Shown: piece by piece, positions 43,081-52,080 of the stretch
How the letters are laid out: each line of letters opens with the position of its first letter
Position numbering within the stretch: the first letter of the stretch is position 1
From: Siccibacter colletis
Lineage (GTDB): Bacteria > Pseudomonadota > Gammaproteobacteria > Enterobacterales > Enterobacteriaceae
Direction of reading: 5' to 3'
DNA length: 64,000 nucleotides
Assembly (NCBI RefSeq): GCF_000696575.1
Contig: NZ_JMSQ01000005.1
Coordinates: forward strand, 186,001-250,000
The notes under the pieces: generated by a model
Database searches by the model: none
The model's input: the letters and a program-made list of their open reading frames with translations, nothing else
Told to the model about the DNA's origin: nothing
Made by a program: the position numbers and the translations under genes

Positions 43081-45216
43081 ATGCTCAGCCCCCTGCTACG
43101 CCGTTATACATGGAACAGCGCCTGGCTCTATAACCTACGGATCTTTATTGCGCTCAGCGGCACCGCTGCGCTGCCGTGGTGGCTGGGCGAGGTAAAGCTG
43201 ACCATCCCGCTCACCCTCGGGGTGGTTGCCGCCGCACTGGCGGATCTGGACGACCGGTTAAGTGGGCGGCTACGCAATCTGCTGATCACCCTGATCAGCT
43301 TTTTTATCGCCTCGGCCTCCGTCGAGCTGTTATTTGACTGGCCGTGGCTGTTTGCTTTTGGTCTGACGCTATCCACCAGCGGATTTATTCTGCTCGGCGG
43401 CCTTGGCCAGCGCTATGCCACCATCGCTTTTGGCGCCCTGCTGATCGCGATCTACACCATGCTCGGGGTCTCGCTCTACGATCACTGGTATCAGCAACCG
43501 CTGCTGCTGATTGCCGGTGCGGTCTGGTACAACCTGCTGACGCTGGCCGGGCATTTACTGTTTCCTATCCGCCCGCTGCAGGACAATCTTGCCCGCTGCT
43601 TTGAGCAGCTTGCCGCCTATCTTGAGATTAAATCACACCTGTATGACCCGGATATCGAAAGCGACCGCGATGCACCGGTTGTCGAGCTGGCGCTGGCTAA
43701 CAGCAAGCTGGTTACCACCCTTAATCAGACCAAAGCCTCGTTACTGACACGGCTGCGAGGCGATCGGGGCCAACGCGGTACCCGGCGCACGCTGCACTAT
43801 TATTTCGTCGCCCAGGATATTCACGAGCGTGCCAGCTCGTCGCACATCCAGTACCAGGCCCTGCGTGAAAAATTTCGCTACAGCGACGTCATGTTCCGCT
43901 TCCAGCGCCTGCTTTCCATGCAGTCCCAGGCGTGCGCACAGTTATCACGCTCTATTTTACTGCGAACGCCCTATCAGCATAACCCACGCTTCGAACGCGT
44001 ATTCAGCCACCTGGATGCCGCGCTCGACCGCATCCGCGCCAGCGGAACCTCTCCCGCAGAGATGAAAGCGGTGGGCTATCTGATAAGCAACCTCAAGGCT
44101 ATCGACGCGCAACTGGCAACCATTGAATCGGAACAGGCACTGGCCGCGCCGCGCGTCGAATCTGAGCATCAGCTCGCCGACGACGGCCTGAACGGCTTCA
44201 GCGATGTCTGGCTGCGCCTGAGCCGTAATTTCACCCCGGAATCAGCGCTGTTCCGCCACGCGGTGCGCATGTCCATCGTATTGTGCGTCGGCTATGCCTT
44301 TATTCAGCTTACCGGCCTTGAGCATGGCTACTGGATATTGCTGACCAGCCTGTTTGTCTGCCAGCCCAACTACAACGCCACGCGGCACAGGCTGCGGCTG
44401 CGCGTGCTCGGGACGCTGATTGGTGTCGCCATCGGCATTCCGGTGCTGTACTTCGTTCCCTCGCTTGAAGGACAGCTTATTTTGATCGTTATTACCGGCG
44501 TGCTGTTTTTTGCCTTCCGTAACGTGCAGTACGCCCACGCCACGATGTTCATCACGCTGCTGGTACTGTTGTGCTTCAACCTGCTGGGCGAAGGCTTTGT
44601 GGTAGCGATGCCGCGCATCTTTGATACGCTGGTGGGCTGTGCTATTGCCTGGGCGGCGGTCAGTTTTATCTGGCCAGACTGGCAGTTCCGCCGCCTGCCG
44701 CAGGTGATTAGCCAGGCGCTTAATGCTAACTGCCGTTACCTGGATGCCATTCTGGAGCAGTATCACCAGGGGCGTGATAACCGCCTGCAATACCGTATCG
44801 CCCGCCGCGATGCTCATAACCGCGATGCGGAGCTGGCCTCGGTAGTGTCGAACATGGCTACAGAACCGCAGGCCAGCGCCACGCTACGTGAAACCGCGTT
44901 TCGCCTGTTATGCCTGAATCATACCTTCACCAGCTATATTTCTGCGCTCGGTGCGCACCGTGAAAAACTGACCAATACGGCGATCCTGCAACTGCTGGAC
45001 GATGCCGTATGCTACGTCGATGATGCGCTGCATCACGCGCCTGCAGACAAACAGCGCGTGCAGACAGCACTTGCTGACCTGGCGCAGCGCATCAACCACC
45101 TTGAACCACGCGCAGACAGTAAAGAGCCGCTGGTTCTTCAGCAGATTGGCTTACTGATTTCGCTCCTGCCGGAACTCAGCTCCCTGCAACAGCAGATCGA
45201 TCACTCGCCGGCATGA
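43081..45216 (+). CDS. yccS: FUSC-family inner-membrane protein YccS
   Basis: Inner-membrane protein of 711 residues, family of YccS/YhfK and aromatic-acid exporter-like FUSC proteins; substrate not known. It has two clusters of about six membrane segments (residues 15-170 and 395-530), each followed by a long cytoplasmic part. Conserved: LYNLRIFIALSGTAALPWWLGE at the start, FRHAVRMSIVLCVGYAFIQL near 397 and YWILLTSLFVCQPNYNATR near 420. Its 3' end overlaps the convergent sxy gene by 16 nt. Confidence 0.93.
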   Translation: MLSPLLRRYTWNSAWLYNLRIFIALSGTAALPWWLGEVKLTIPLTLGVVAAALADLDDRLSGRLRNLLITLISFFIASASVELLFDWPWLFAFGLTLSTSGFILLGGLGQRYATIAFGALLIAIYTMLGVSLYDHWYQQPLLLIAGAVWYNLLTLAGHLLFPIRPLQDNLARCFEQLAAYLEIKSHLYDPDIESDRDAPVVELALANSKLVTTLNQTKASLLTRLRGDRGQRGTRRTLHYYFVAQDIHERASSSHIQYQALREKFRYSDVMFRFQRLLSMQSQACAQLSRSILLRTPYQHNPRFERVFSHLDAALDRIRASGTSPAEMKAVGYLISNLKAIDAQLATIESEQALAAPRVESEHQLADDGLNGFSDVWLRLSRNFTPESALFRHAVRMSIVLCVGYAFIQLTGLEHGYWILLTSLFVCQPNYNATRHRLRLRVLGTLIGVAIGIPVLYFVPSLEGQLILIVITGVLFFAFRNVQYAHATMFITLLVLLCFNLLGEGFVVAMPRIFDTLVGCAIAWAAVSFIWPDWQFRRLPQVISQALNANCRYLDAILEQYHQGRDNRLQYRIARRDAHNRDAELASVVSNMATEPQASATLRETAFRLLCLNHTFTSYISALGAHREKLTNTAILQLLDDAVCYVDDALHHAPADKQRVQTALADLAQRINHLEPRADSKEPLVLQQIGLLISLLPELSSLQQQIDHSPA

Positions 45217-45827
45217 GTCTGGTCACCGCGCGTGACACGGTGATACCACTCATGCAGGGCGTTACGTGTGTCAGATGGCAGCGCGGCGGAGTGAAGCCCT
45301 GCCACCGCGCCCGCCAGCGCCATCAGCGCCCGCAGTCCGGCATGTTTGTTGATTTGACGAATACGCAGCCAGGCTTCCTGAGGGCCACAGGCCTGAAGGG
45401 TTTGGGCGTCGCGAATCTCAGCCGCGCACAGCTGCGCCTCAAGCTGAAAAGTAATATTTGGCAGATCCTTCAGCCGCTTTATCGATTCGCGTTTGAACTT
45501 TTCCCGGCGGGCATCCTGTAAGGCGCGCGTTGAAAGCTGCAATAGCGTTGCCGGTTCCTGCCACAGCTGCTCCTCCACCAGAAAATAATTGAGTGAGATG
45601 CGTCTGCCCCGCTTGGGCAAGCACAGCAATTTTGGCTTTGTACCCACATGGTATTCGGCGCAAGCTTCGCAGGCCCGCAGATAGAGCTCGCCTTCACAGA
45701 CCATCGCGAACACAGTGTTGTCGATGGCCAGACTGTAGCCCCCAAACAGCGCCCGACAGTCAATCTTGCCCAGCGACTTGAGGTATTCCCGAGATTTATT
45801 GATTCTGTCATAAGATAAAGATTTCAT
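45201..45827 (-). CDS. sxy: CRP-S regulator Sxy (TfoX)
   Basis: Cofactor that directs CRP to CRP-S promoters of competence and uptake genes. About 208 residues: N-terminal TfoX_N domain with SYDRINKSREYLKSLGKIDCRALFGGYSLAIDNTVFAM and C-terminal TfoX_C domain with LKDLPNITFQLEAQL. The start MKSLSYDRI at 45827 has AAGGA 8 nt upstream; eight codons of in-frame extension are less likely. Similarity to E. coli Sxy is lower than for the neighbours, as is usual for this gene. Overlaps yccS at the 3' ends; divergent from sulA. Confidence 0.9.
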   Translation of the reverse strand: MKSLSYDRINKSREYLKSLGKIDCRALFGGYSLAIDNTVFAMVCEGELYLRACEACAEYHVGTKPKLLCLPKRGRRISLNYFLVEEQLWQEPATLLQLSTRALQDARREKFKRESIKRLKDLPNITFQLEAQLCAAEIRDAQTLQACGPQEAWLRIRQINKHAGLRALMALAGAVAGLHSAALPSDTRNALHEWYHRVTRGDQTHAGE

Positions 45828-46005
45828 GATAATTTCCTTATTAATCATCATATAAGACTCTTTTCATGTAATTAGTAGAGCCTTTAACAGGAAAATATTT
45901 AACTTAGGGGATAACAGCAACCGGAATTTAATCTGTTCCGAAAGTAGCGATGAATTTTGCGAGCCGCTTCCGAAATTTTTGATTGATCTTTATGCGAAGC
46001 AGCGG

Positions 46006-46025
46006 TACTGTATATGCATACAGTA
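46006..46025 (+). promoter_or_regulatory. LexA (SOS) box of sulA
   Basis: TACTGTATATGCATACAGTA is a perfect 20-bp palindrome matching the SOS consensus TACTGTATATATATACAGTA in 18 positions. It ends 20 nt before the sulA start. Confidence 0.95.
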
Positions 46026-46045
46026 ACCCACAGGCGGGATTCATT

Positions 46046-46549
46046 ATGTACGTATCTGGTTATGAAACACACCCTGACTACAAACAACCTCTTTCGCAGG
46101 ATCGTCACGCTTCCGGCGAGACGGTAAAAGGTATGATCAGTGAAGTGGTTTACCGTGAAGACCAGCCGTGGGTAACGCAGATGGTGCTGCTGCCGCTGCT
46201 GCAACAGCTTGGTAAGCAATCGCGCTGGCAGCTGTGGTTAACGCCGCAGCAAAAGCTGAGCCGTTCATGGGTGCAAACCGCTGGCCTGCCGTTAACTAAA
46301 GTGATGCAGGTGAGTCAGATGGCTCCGGAATTTACGGTAGAGACGATGGCGCGCGCGCTACGTACCGGTAACTACAGCGTCGTGATTGGCTGGCTGCCTC
46401 ATGAACTCACCCGCGATGAGCAAAAAACACTCACTGAAGCGGCAGAAATGGGTAATGCGGTAGGCTTTGTGATGCGTCCATTACAGAGCACATCGTACAG
46501 CCACGGACCACTTTCTGGCCTAAAGATTCATTCGAGTTTGTATCATTAA
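46046..46549 (+). CDS. sulA: SOS cell-division inhibitor SulA
   Basis: Inhibits FtsZ polymerisation after DNA damage; degraded by Lon. The 167 residues have a variable N-terminus and a conserved core: [76 protein letters not shown], and the Lon-recognised C-terminus [11 protein letters not shown] ending in Tyr-His. Start chosen at 46046 (MYVSGYE) because it lies just behind the LexA box and fits the E. coli length. Upstream of ompA as in E. coli. Confidence 0.95.
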   Translation: MYVSGYETHPDYKQPLSQDRHASGETVKGMISEVVYREDQPWVTQMVLLPLLQQLGKQSRWQLWLTPQQKLSRSWVQTAGLPLTKVMQVSQMAPEFTVETMARALRTGNYSVVIGWLPHELTRDEQKTLTEAAEMGNAVGFVMRPLQSTSYSHGPLSGLKIHSSLYH

Positions 46550-46771
46550 GTAAATTTAAGAGAATTCCCACGTAATATTTTTGTCACGGCCAGGCCATTA
46601 ACAATTAAGCAATAGTTCCCTTCCTGCTTAGGTTTGCTGGGGTTTTCATCAAAATGCGTTGTCCAAAAAAAAGGCATAAATGTTAAAAAATATGTTTGCA
46701 ATCTGTTTTTTTTCATATGCCTGACGGGGTTCACACTTGTAAGTTTCCAACTACGTTGTAGACTTTACATC
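46550..46771. other. sulA-ompA spacer with the ompA promoter
   Basis: AT-rich. The right part, from TTCACACTTGTAAGTTTCC to GACTTTACATCGCCAGG, is nearly identical to the known E. coli ompA promoter. The left half contains no gene that I can support. Confidence 0.6.
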
Positions 46772-46903
46772 GCCAGGGTTGCTCATCATAAACCGAACTT
46801 ATCGGTAGAGTTACAAATGAGCCAATAACCCCGGTGTAAGGATTTAACCGTGAGCTCTTTTAAGGCGTTCATGGCCATTTTGGATGATAACGAGGCGCAA
46901 AAA
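46772..46903 (+). promoter_or_regulatory. ompA 5' untranslated region
   Basis: By analogy with E. coli the transcript starts at GCCAGGG (46772), giving a leader of about 132 nt that stabilises the mRNA and carries the MicA target beside the ribosome site (GATAACGAGGCGCAAAAA just before the ATG, identical to E. coli). GCTCAT (46781) and ATGAGC (46817) can form the first stem. Confidence 0.75.
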
Positions 46904-47980
46904 ATGAAAAAGACAGCTATCGCGATTGCAGTGGCACTGGCTGGCTTCGCTACCGTAGCGCAAGCCGCTCCGAAAGATAACACCTGGTACACTGGTGCTA
47001 AGCTGGGTTGGTCCCAGTACCACGACACCGGTTTCGACGGTAACGGCTACGACAATGGTATCGGTAGTGGTCCGACCCACGAAAACCAGCTGGGCGCAGG
47101 TGCCTTCGCAGGTTATCAGGTTAACCCGTATGTTGGTTTCGAAATCGGCTACGACTGGCTGGGACGCATGGAGTATAAAGGTCAGCCAGAAAACGGCGCG
47201 CTGAAAGCTCAGGGCATCCAGCTGACTACCAAACTTAGCTACCCGGTTACTGACGAGCTGGACGTTTACACCCGTCTCGGTGGTATGGTATGGCGTGCAG
47301 ACGCTACCGCTGTTAACGCGGAAGGCGTTCGTCTGAAAGACCACGACACCGGCGTATCCCCGCTGGCTGCTGGTGGTGTTGAGTGGGCAGTTACCCGCGA
47401 CATCGCTACCCGTCTGGAATACCAGTGGACCAACAACATCGGTGACCGTAACACCGTTGGTACCCGTCCGGACAACGGCATGCTGAGCGTTGGCGTTTCC
47501 TACCGTTTCGGTCAGGAAGAAGCTCCGGCTCCAGTTGTAGCTCCGGCTCCGGCTCCGGCTCCGGAAGTACAGACCAAGCACTTCACTCTGAAGTCTGACG
47601 TTCTGTTCAACTTCAACAAAGCAACCCTGAAACCGGAAGGTCAGCAGGCGCTGGATCAGATGTACACCCAGCTGAGCAACCTGGATCCGAAAGACGGTTC
47701 CGTAGTGGTTCTGGGCTTCACTGACCGCATCGGTTCTGACTCCTACAACCAGGGTCTGTCTGAGAAACGTGCTCAGTCCGTAGTTGACTACCTCGTTTCT
47801 AAAGGTATCCCGTCTAACAAGATCTCTGCACGTGGCATGGGTGAATCCAACCCGGTTACTGGCAACACCTGTGACAACGTGAAAGCGCGTGCTGCGCTGA
47901 TCGATTGCCTGGCGCCGGACCGTCGCGTAGAAATCGAAGTTAAAGGCATCAAAGACGTTGTAACTCAGCCGCAGGCTTAA
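46904..47980 (+). CDS. ompA: Outer membrane protein A
   Basis: Abundant outer-membrane porin-like protein that links the membrane to peptidoglycan. 358 residues: signal peptide [21 protein letters not shown]; eight-stranded barrel (mature 1-170, [18 protein letters not shown]); proline/alanine-rich hinge ([17 protein letters not shown]); periplasmic OmpA C domain with [17 protein letters not shown] and the peptidoglycan-binding Asp/Arg in GFTDRIGSD and [20 protein letters not shown], plus a Cys pair. The surface loop with [21 protein letters not shown] is variable between species and phage-exposed. Codon use is highly biased, as expected for a very highly expressed gene. Confidence 0.98.
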   Translation: MKKTAIAIAVALAGFATVAQAAPKDNTWYTGAKLGWSQYHDTGFDGNGYDNGIGSGPTHENQLGAGAFAGYQVNPYVGFEIGYDWLGRMEYKGQPENGALKAQGIQLTTKLSYPVTDELDVYTRLGGMVWRADATAVNAEGVRLKDHDTGVSPLAAGGVEWAVTRDIATRLEYQWTNNIGDRNTVGTRPDNGMLSVGVSYRFGQEEAPAPVVAPAPAPAPEVQTKHFTLKSDVLFNFNKATLKPEGQQALDQMYTQLSNLDPKDGSVVVLGFTDRIGSDSYNQGLSEKRAQSVVDYLVSKGIPSNKISARGMGESNPVTGNTCDNVKARAALIDCLAPDRRVEIEVKGIKDVVTQPQA

Positions 47981-47993
47981 GTTACCCGCTCTT

Positions 47994-48022
47994 AAAAAAA
48001 CCCCGCTTCGGCGGGGTTTTTT
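47994..48022. terminator. Bidirectional terminator ompA/matP
   Basis: AAAAAAACCCCGC-TTCG-GCGGGGTTTTTT: a stable UUCG-capped stem with A and T runs, between convergent ompA and matP. Confidence 0.95.
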
Positions 48023-48044
48023 ATTTCAGGCGTCGGTAAAAACG

Positions 48045-48503
48045 TTAAGGCTTCTCTTTACCCAACATCGCCTTTAGATCCTGCTTGAGCGTGGACATCT
48101 GCGACGCGTATTTCTCTTTGCGCTCCGCGTCCTCAATCAGCTGGACGATGGTTTCTGACAACGTCACGCCGCGTCGCTGCGCCAGATCGGCGAGCCGCTG
48201 CCAGACCATAAATTCAAGGTCGATGGATTTTTTGCGGGTGTGCTGATGTTCAGCATTGAAATGACGTTTGCGGCGCGCACGAATGGTCTGCTTCATCCGG
48301 TTCGCGAGTTGCGGATTCATGTGCTTATCAATCCATCCCAGCACTTTTACCGGCTCGTTCTCCATGCTGAGTAACAGATCAACTGCCTCTTTCGCCGCGC
48401 TGGATTCAATATAGCGAGTAATAAGCTCACCTTCCCGGTGCTTTTTCACCAGATATTTCCATTTCCAGCCGCTCTCGAGATTTTCTAGTTGTTGATATTT
48501 CAT
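48045..48503 (-). CDS. matP: Macrodomain Ter protein MatP
   Basis: Binds matS sites and condenses the chromosome terminus (Ter macrodomain), also linking it to the divisome through ZapB. 152 residues: N-terminal four-helix part ([26 protein letters not shown]), ribbon-helix-helix domain around 85-130 ([32 protein letters not shown] region), and C-terminal coiled coil ([19 protein letters not shown]) for tetramer formation. Length equals E. coli's. Divergent from ycbZ. Confidence 0.96.
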   Translation of the reverse strand: MKYQQLENLESGWKWKYLVKKHREGELITRYIESSAAKEAVDLLLSMENEPVKVLGWIDKHMNPQLANRMKQTIRARRKRHFNAEHQHTRKKSIDLEFMVWQRLADLAQRRGVTLSETIVQLIEDAERKEKYASQMSTLKQDLKAMLGKEKP

Positions 48504-48688
48504 CGTAATCTCAGTGTGACCGCGTAACTCATTTCAGAATATCAGTTTTTTAGCATTTCGCTGAGCATAAATCGTCTGGATGTGAAACCGCGTAAGAATC
48601 TTAGCGTCGGGTGGCGCTTTAGCGGTGTGCTGCCTCGCCGGTTACGGTATAATCCCGCTTTTGAAATCTGACTGAAAAAACATCGACT

Positions 48689-50443
48689 TTGACCATTACC
48701 CGATTAGACTGGCAGGCGCTCAAGCCGGACACCGACAGCTTTGCTGAAGTGTTGACCACGCCGACAACGCATGATGATGACGTTGATTTCACCGCTATCC
48801 AGCCGCGTTTATGCTATGGACTTGAACAGTTCAATCAGCCCCGGGCGTCCTCATCATGGATGCTGGTTAAAGCGCTGGAAGCCTCTGAATACCTTCACCT
48901 GGTGGCGCAGTTAGCCGAACAGTATGCCTCCCCGAATACGGCGGCTGCTGGCGGACGCTATGTTATTAATGGCCATCAGGTTACCCTTCACACCGCACTA
49001 TCTCCTGCAGATGATTTCGCCGCTAAAGGCGACGTGGTGGTTGCTGACTGGATCGAAAGCGAGCAGCTGTTTGGCTGTGTGCGTCAGTTTGGGGCCGAGC
49101 TGAGCCTGCAACCAGGCCTGATCCATCGCGCTAACGGCGGCACACTGGTGCTTTCCCTGCGTGCTGTACTGGCGCAGCCGCTGCTGTGGTTGCGTCTCAA
49201 GCAGATGGTGATCCAGCGTCGTTTCGACTGGCTGCCCATCGATGAAAGTCGCCCGCTGCCGGTCGCGGTCCCTTCCCTCCCGTTGGATCTGAAAGTCATT
49301 CTGGTTGGCGACCGCGAATCGCTGGCTGATTTCCAGGAAACAGAACCAATGCTCGCCGAGCAGGCCATCTACAGCGAATATGAAGATACGCTGCAGATTG
49401 CTGAAGAGAGCGACATGGCGCTCTGGGCTGGCTGGGTGTGCGCTACCGCGCGGCTGCATCAGCTGCCGTTGCCCGGCGATGATAGCTGGCCGGTGCTGAT
49501 CCACGAAGCCGTGCGCTATACCGGCGACCAGCAAACGCTACCGCTCTGTCCGCTCTGGCTGACGCGCCAGCTGCGCGATGTCGTTGCATTCAGCGGCAGT
49601 GAACCTTTCACCGCCTCGCATCTTACAGAGATGCTGACTGCCCGGGCATGGCGCGAAGGCTTCCTTGCCGAGCGCATGCAGGACGAAATCCTGCTCGATC
49701 AGATCCTGATTGAAACCGAAGGCGAACGTGTTGGTCAGATAAACGCCCTGTCGGTGGTGGAATTCCCTGGTCATCCGCGCGCCTTCGGCGAACCCTCGCG
49801 CATCAGTTGTGTGGTGCACATCGGCGACGGCGAGTTTAACGATATCGAACGCAAAGCCGAACTGGGCGGCAACATCCACGCCAAAGGCATGATGATCATG
49901 CAGGCGTTTCTGATGACCGAGCTGCAGCTCGACCAGCAGATCCCGTTCTCCGCGTCGTTGACCTTCGAGCAGTCCTACAGCGAAGTGGATGGTGACAGCG
50001 CATCAATGGCTGAACTCTGCGCCCTCATCAGCGCACTGGCGGAAGTTCCGGTTAAACAGAGCGTGGCGATCACCGGTTCGGTGGACCAGTTTGGCCGCGC
50101 TCAGCCGGTCGGCGGTCTGAATGAAAAAATCGAAGGGTTTTTCACCATCTGTGAAGCCCGCGGTCTTACCGGCGAGCAGGGCGTGATTATTCCTGCTGCA
50201 AACGTGCGTCATCTCAGCCTGAGCCAGAGCGTACTCGACGCGGTAAAAGAGGAAAAATTCTCTGTCTGGGCCATAGAAGATGTGCGCGATGCGCTACCTT
50301 TACTGACAACCCTGCCGTGGGATAGCGAAGGGCAAACTACCCTTCTGCAAGCCATTCAGGAGCGAATTAATCAGGCTACGCAGCAGGACGCGCGTGTGCG
50401 TCCCTGGCCGTTACGCTGGCTAAACTGGTTCAACCACAACTGA
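48689..50443 (+). CDS. ycbZ: Lon-type AAA protease-like protein YcbZ
   Basis: Putative ATP-independent Lon-family protease, 584 residues. The C-terminal third is a Lon proteolytic domain with catalytic Ser in VDGDSASMAELCAL near residue 435 and catalytic Lys in QPVGGLNEKIEG near 478. The middle part resembles the AAA domain of LonB types (HRANGGTLVLSLRALLAQP) but lacks a clear Walker A. The start is a TTG at 48689 (TTG ACC ATT ACC), as in E. coli; no better ATG lies nearby. The stop codon lies inside the FadR operator of fabA. Confidence 0.92.
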   Translation: MTITRLDWQALKPDTDSFAEVLTTPTTHDDDVDFTAIQPRLCYGLEQFNQPRASSSWMLVKALEASEYLHLVAQLAEQYASPNTAAAGGRYVINGHQVTLHTALSPADDFAAKGDVVVADWIESEQLFGCVRQFGAELSLQPGLIHRANGGTLVLSLRAVLAQPLLWLRLKQMVIQRRFDWLPIDESRPLPVAVPSLPLDLKVILVGDRESLADFQETEPMLAEQAIYSEYEDTLQIAEESDMALWAGWVCATARLHQLPLPGDDSWPVLIHEAVRYTGDQQTLPLCPLWLTRQLRDVVAFSGSEPFTASHLTEMLTARAWREGFLAERMQDEILLDQILIETEGERVGQINALSVVEFPGHPRAFGEPSRISCVVHIGDGEFNDIERKAELGGNIHAKGMMIMQAFLMTELQLDQQIPFSASLTFEQSYSEVDGDSASMAELCALISALAEVPVKQSVAITGSVDQFGRAQPVGGLNEKIEGFFTICEARGLTGEQGVIIPAANVRHLSLSQSVLDAVKEEKFSVWAIEDVRDALPLLTTLPWDSEGQTTLLQAIQERINQATQQDARVRPWPLRWLNWFNHN

Positions 50444-50454
50444 TCGGACTTGTT
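50438..50454 (+). promoter_or_regulatory. FadR operator of fabA
   Basis: AACTGATCGGACTTGTT fits the FadR consensus AACTGGTCnGACCnGTT with three mismatches and equals the known E. coli fabA site. It spans the ycbZ stop codon. FadR activates fabA here in E. coli. Confidence 0.8.
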
Positions 50455-50455
50455 C

Positions 50456-50473
50456 AGCGTACACGTGTTAGCT
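50456..50473 (+). promoter_or_regulatory. FabR operator of fabA
   Basis: AGCGTACACGTGTTAGCT, an imperfect palindrome one base after the FadR box, matches the FabR site known at E. coli fabA/fabB. Confidence 0.7.
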
Positions 50474-50511
50474 AACCTGCGTCCTTCACTAAAATAAGGC
50501 ATACTTTAAAC

Positions 50512-51030
50512 ATGGTAGATAAACGCGAATCCTATACAAAAGAAGATCTTCTTGCCTCTGGCCGTGGTGAGCTGTTCGGTGCTGAAGGCCCGCAGTTGCC
50601 AGCTCCCAGCATGCTGATGATGGACCGCGTGGTCAAAATGACCGAAGACGGCGGTAACTTCGATAAAGGCTATGTTGAAGCCGAGCTCGATATCAATCCG
50701 GATTTGTGGTTCTTTGGTTGCCACTTTATTGGCGATCCGGTGATGCCGGGTTGTCTTGGTCTTGACGCCATGTGGCAGCTGGTTGGTTTTTACCTCGGCT
50801 GGCTGGGCGGCGAAGGCAAAGGCCGTGCCCTGGGCGTTGGTGAAGTGAAATTCACCGGTCAGGTTCTGCCGACCGCGAAAAAAGTTACCTACCGTATTCA
50901 CTTCAAGCGTGTGGTAAACCGCCGCCTGATCATGGGCGTTGCCGATGGCGAAGTGCTGGTAGATGGCAACCTGATCTATACCGCTAACGATCTGAAAGTC
51001 GGCCTGTTCAAAGATACTTCAGCGTTCTGA
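50512..51030 (+). CDS. fabA: 3-hydroxydecanoyl-ACP dehydratase/isomerase FabA
   Basis: Bifunctional hot-dog-fold enzyme that introduces the cis double bond of unsaturated fatty acids: dehydrates 3-hydroxydecanoyl-ACP and isomerises trans-2- to cis-3-decenoyl-ACP. 172 residues. Catalytic His is in [24 protein letters not shown] near residue 71 and Asp follows near 85. Conserved start [22 protein letters not shown]. Upstream FadR and FabR sites give the classical dual control. Followed by a terminator shared with rmf. Confidence 0.98.
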   Translation: MVDKRESYTKEDLLASGRGELFGAEGPQLPAPSMLMMDRVVKMTEDGGNFDKGYVEAELDINPDLWFFGCHFIGDPVMPGCLGLDAMWQLVGFYLGWLGGEGKGRALGVGEVKFTGQVLPTAKKVTYRIHFKRVVNRRLIMGVADGEVLVDGNLIYTANDLKVGLFKDTSAF

Positions 51031-51060
51031 TCCCGCGTTAGTGACAGGTCTCATAAAGGC

Positions 51061-51090
51061 GAAACCTCCGCAGTGCGGAGGTTTCTTTTT
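51061..51090. terminator. Terminator between fabA and rmf
   Basis: GAAACCTCCGCA / TGCGGAGGTTTC stem with short loop, followed by TTTTT on the plus strand; shared by convergent genes. Confidence 0.9.
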
Positions 51091-51102
51091 AAAGAGACTG
51101 AG

Positions 51103-51270
51103 TCAGGCGATTAAAGCCCTGTCCTCCATGGCTTCTCGCCAGCCTCCCATCCAGTAAGATCTTTGGTTCAGAGTCTGATACGGACACATCTCTTTTGACC
51201 GTCCGGTGATCCCGGCCTGATATCCACGATGATGAGCCCGTTCCAGGCGATCTCTTTTTTGTCTCTTCAT
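51103..51270 (-). CDS. rmf: Ribosome modulation factor
   Basis: 55-residue basic protein that dimerises 70S ribosomes into inactive 100S particles in stationary phase. I translated it by hand: MKRQKRDRLERAHHRGYQ at the start, GITGRSKEMCPYQTLNQRSY in the middle, WMGGWREAMEDRALIA at the end, which is E. coli Rmf with few changes. AGGGA lies 8 nt before the start. A longer open frame on the same strand and place is only a shadow. Convergent with fabA; upstream promoter region (51271-51460) is AT-rich. Confidence 0.95.
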   Translation of the reverse strand: MKRQKRDRLERAHHRGYQAGITGRSKEMCPYQTLNQRSYWMGGWREAMEDRALIA

Positions 51271-51463
51271 GCCTCGTTTCCCTCATGCGTTAGTCTGGTG
51301 GAAAAGAAAACAGTGATTACAAAATGCGCAATCACGCTTAAGCAATACGCGGAAAAGAGGTGATGGTCAATGCGCAAAATTCACGCCAATGTCATAAATG
51401 TGAAGTATGCACGGGACAAATTTTGCTGAAATATGCATGGCACAGGCTAACTGCCGGAGATAA

Positions 51464-51499
51464 AAAGAAAAGCCGCAACCAGAAGGCTGCGGCTTTTTT
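51464..51499 (-). terminator. Terminator of pqiABC
   Basis: On the minus strand AAAAGCCGCA and TGCGGCTTTT form the stem, followed by CTTTTTATC; lies 15 nt past pqiC. Confidence 0.88.
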
Positions 51500-51513
51500 T
51501 CTATAGCATTTTT

Positions 51514-52080
51514 TTATGGCAGACGCGTCAGCTCGCGGGCAATCGACTGCGCTTCCTGTTGCCAGGCGGCAGCCAGCTGTTTCACCATGGCGTCGTAGCC
51601 ATCTTCCTGCTGAGTCAGCTCAACGTGGAACGGGCGTTTGGTCAGCGTGCCGCGATGATTAAGCAGCCACTCCCCACTGACGATCACATGCCCGTCGTAG
51701 CGCCCGTGGAAGCCGGTGACGTTAACGTTCAGCGTATCCTGGGTCGCGCCGAGCGGCTGGGAGGAGACGACCCAGCCCGGCAGGGCGCTACTCAGATTAG
51801 CAACCAGCGTATTGCGCAGCTGCTGATCCAGCGGGCTGGCCCACAGGTTGCTGTTGGCGATAACGTACTGCACGTCGGTGGTCTGATACACCACGCCGTT
51901 ACCGGCGAGATAGTCCGGCACCGAGACCTGCTCAACCCACAGCAGGCGGTTGTCCTGAGCAGTCTGGTTTGCCGCGTAGCTCTGCGTTGCCGACGGCAGC
52001 TGGTAGTACGTCTTATCCTCTTCGCTGCTGCTACAGGCGCTCAGCAGCATAGCGGCCACTACGGGAAGCCATTTCTTCAT
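51514..52080 (-). CDS. pqiC: Intermembrane transport lipoprotein PqiC
   Basis: Outer-membrane lipoprotein (DUF330/ABC-type auxiliary family) that anchors the PqiB tunnel at the outer membrane. 188 residues, lipobox LLSACSS with the lipidated Cys near residue 16. Family features: TYYQLPSATQSY, LLWVEQVSVPDYLAGNGVVYQT and SNLWASPLDQQLRNTLVANLS. The start overlaps the pqiB stop in an ATGA (4 nt), so translation is coupled. Last gene of pqiABC. Confidence 0.94.
   Translation of the reverse strand: MKKWLPVVAAMLLSACSSSEEDKTYYQLPSATQSYAANQTAQDNRLLWVEQVSVPDYLAGNGVVYQTTDVQYVIANSNLWASPLDQQLRNTLVANLSSALPGWVVSSQPLGATQDTLNVNVTGFHGRYDGHVIVSGEWLLNHRGTLTKRPFHVELTQQEDGYDAMVKQLAAAWQQEAQSIARELTRLP

Noticed and set aside
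51089-51286. 65-codon open frame on the minus strand overlapping rmf
   Set aside because: It is in another frame; the hand translation at 51103-51270 gives Rmf with the right length and sequence.
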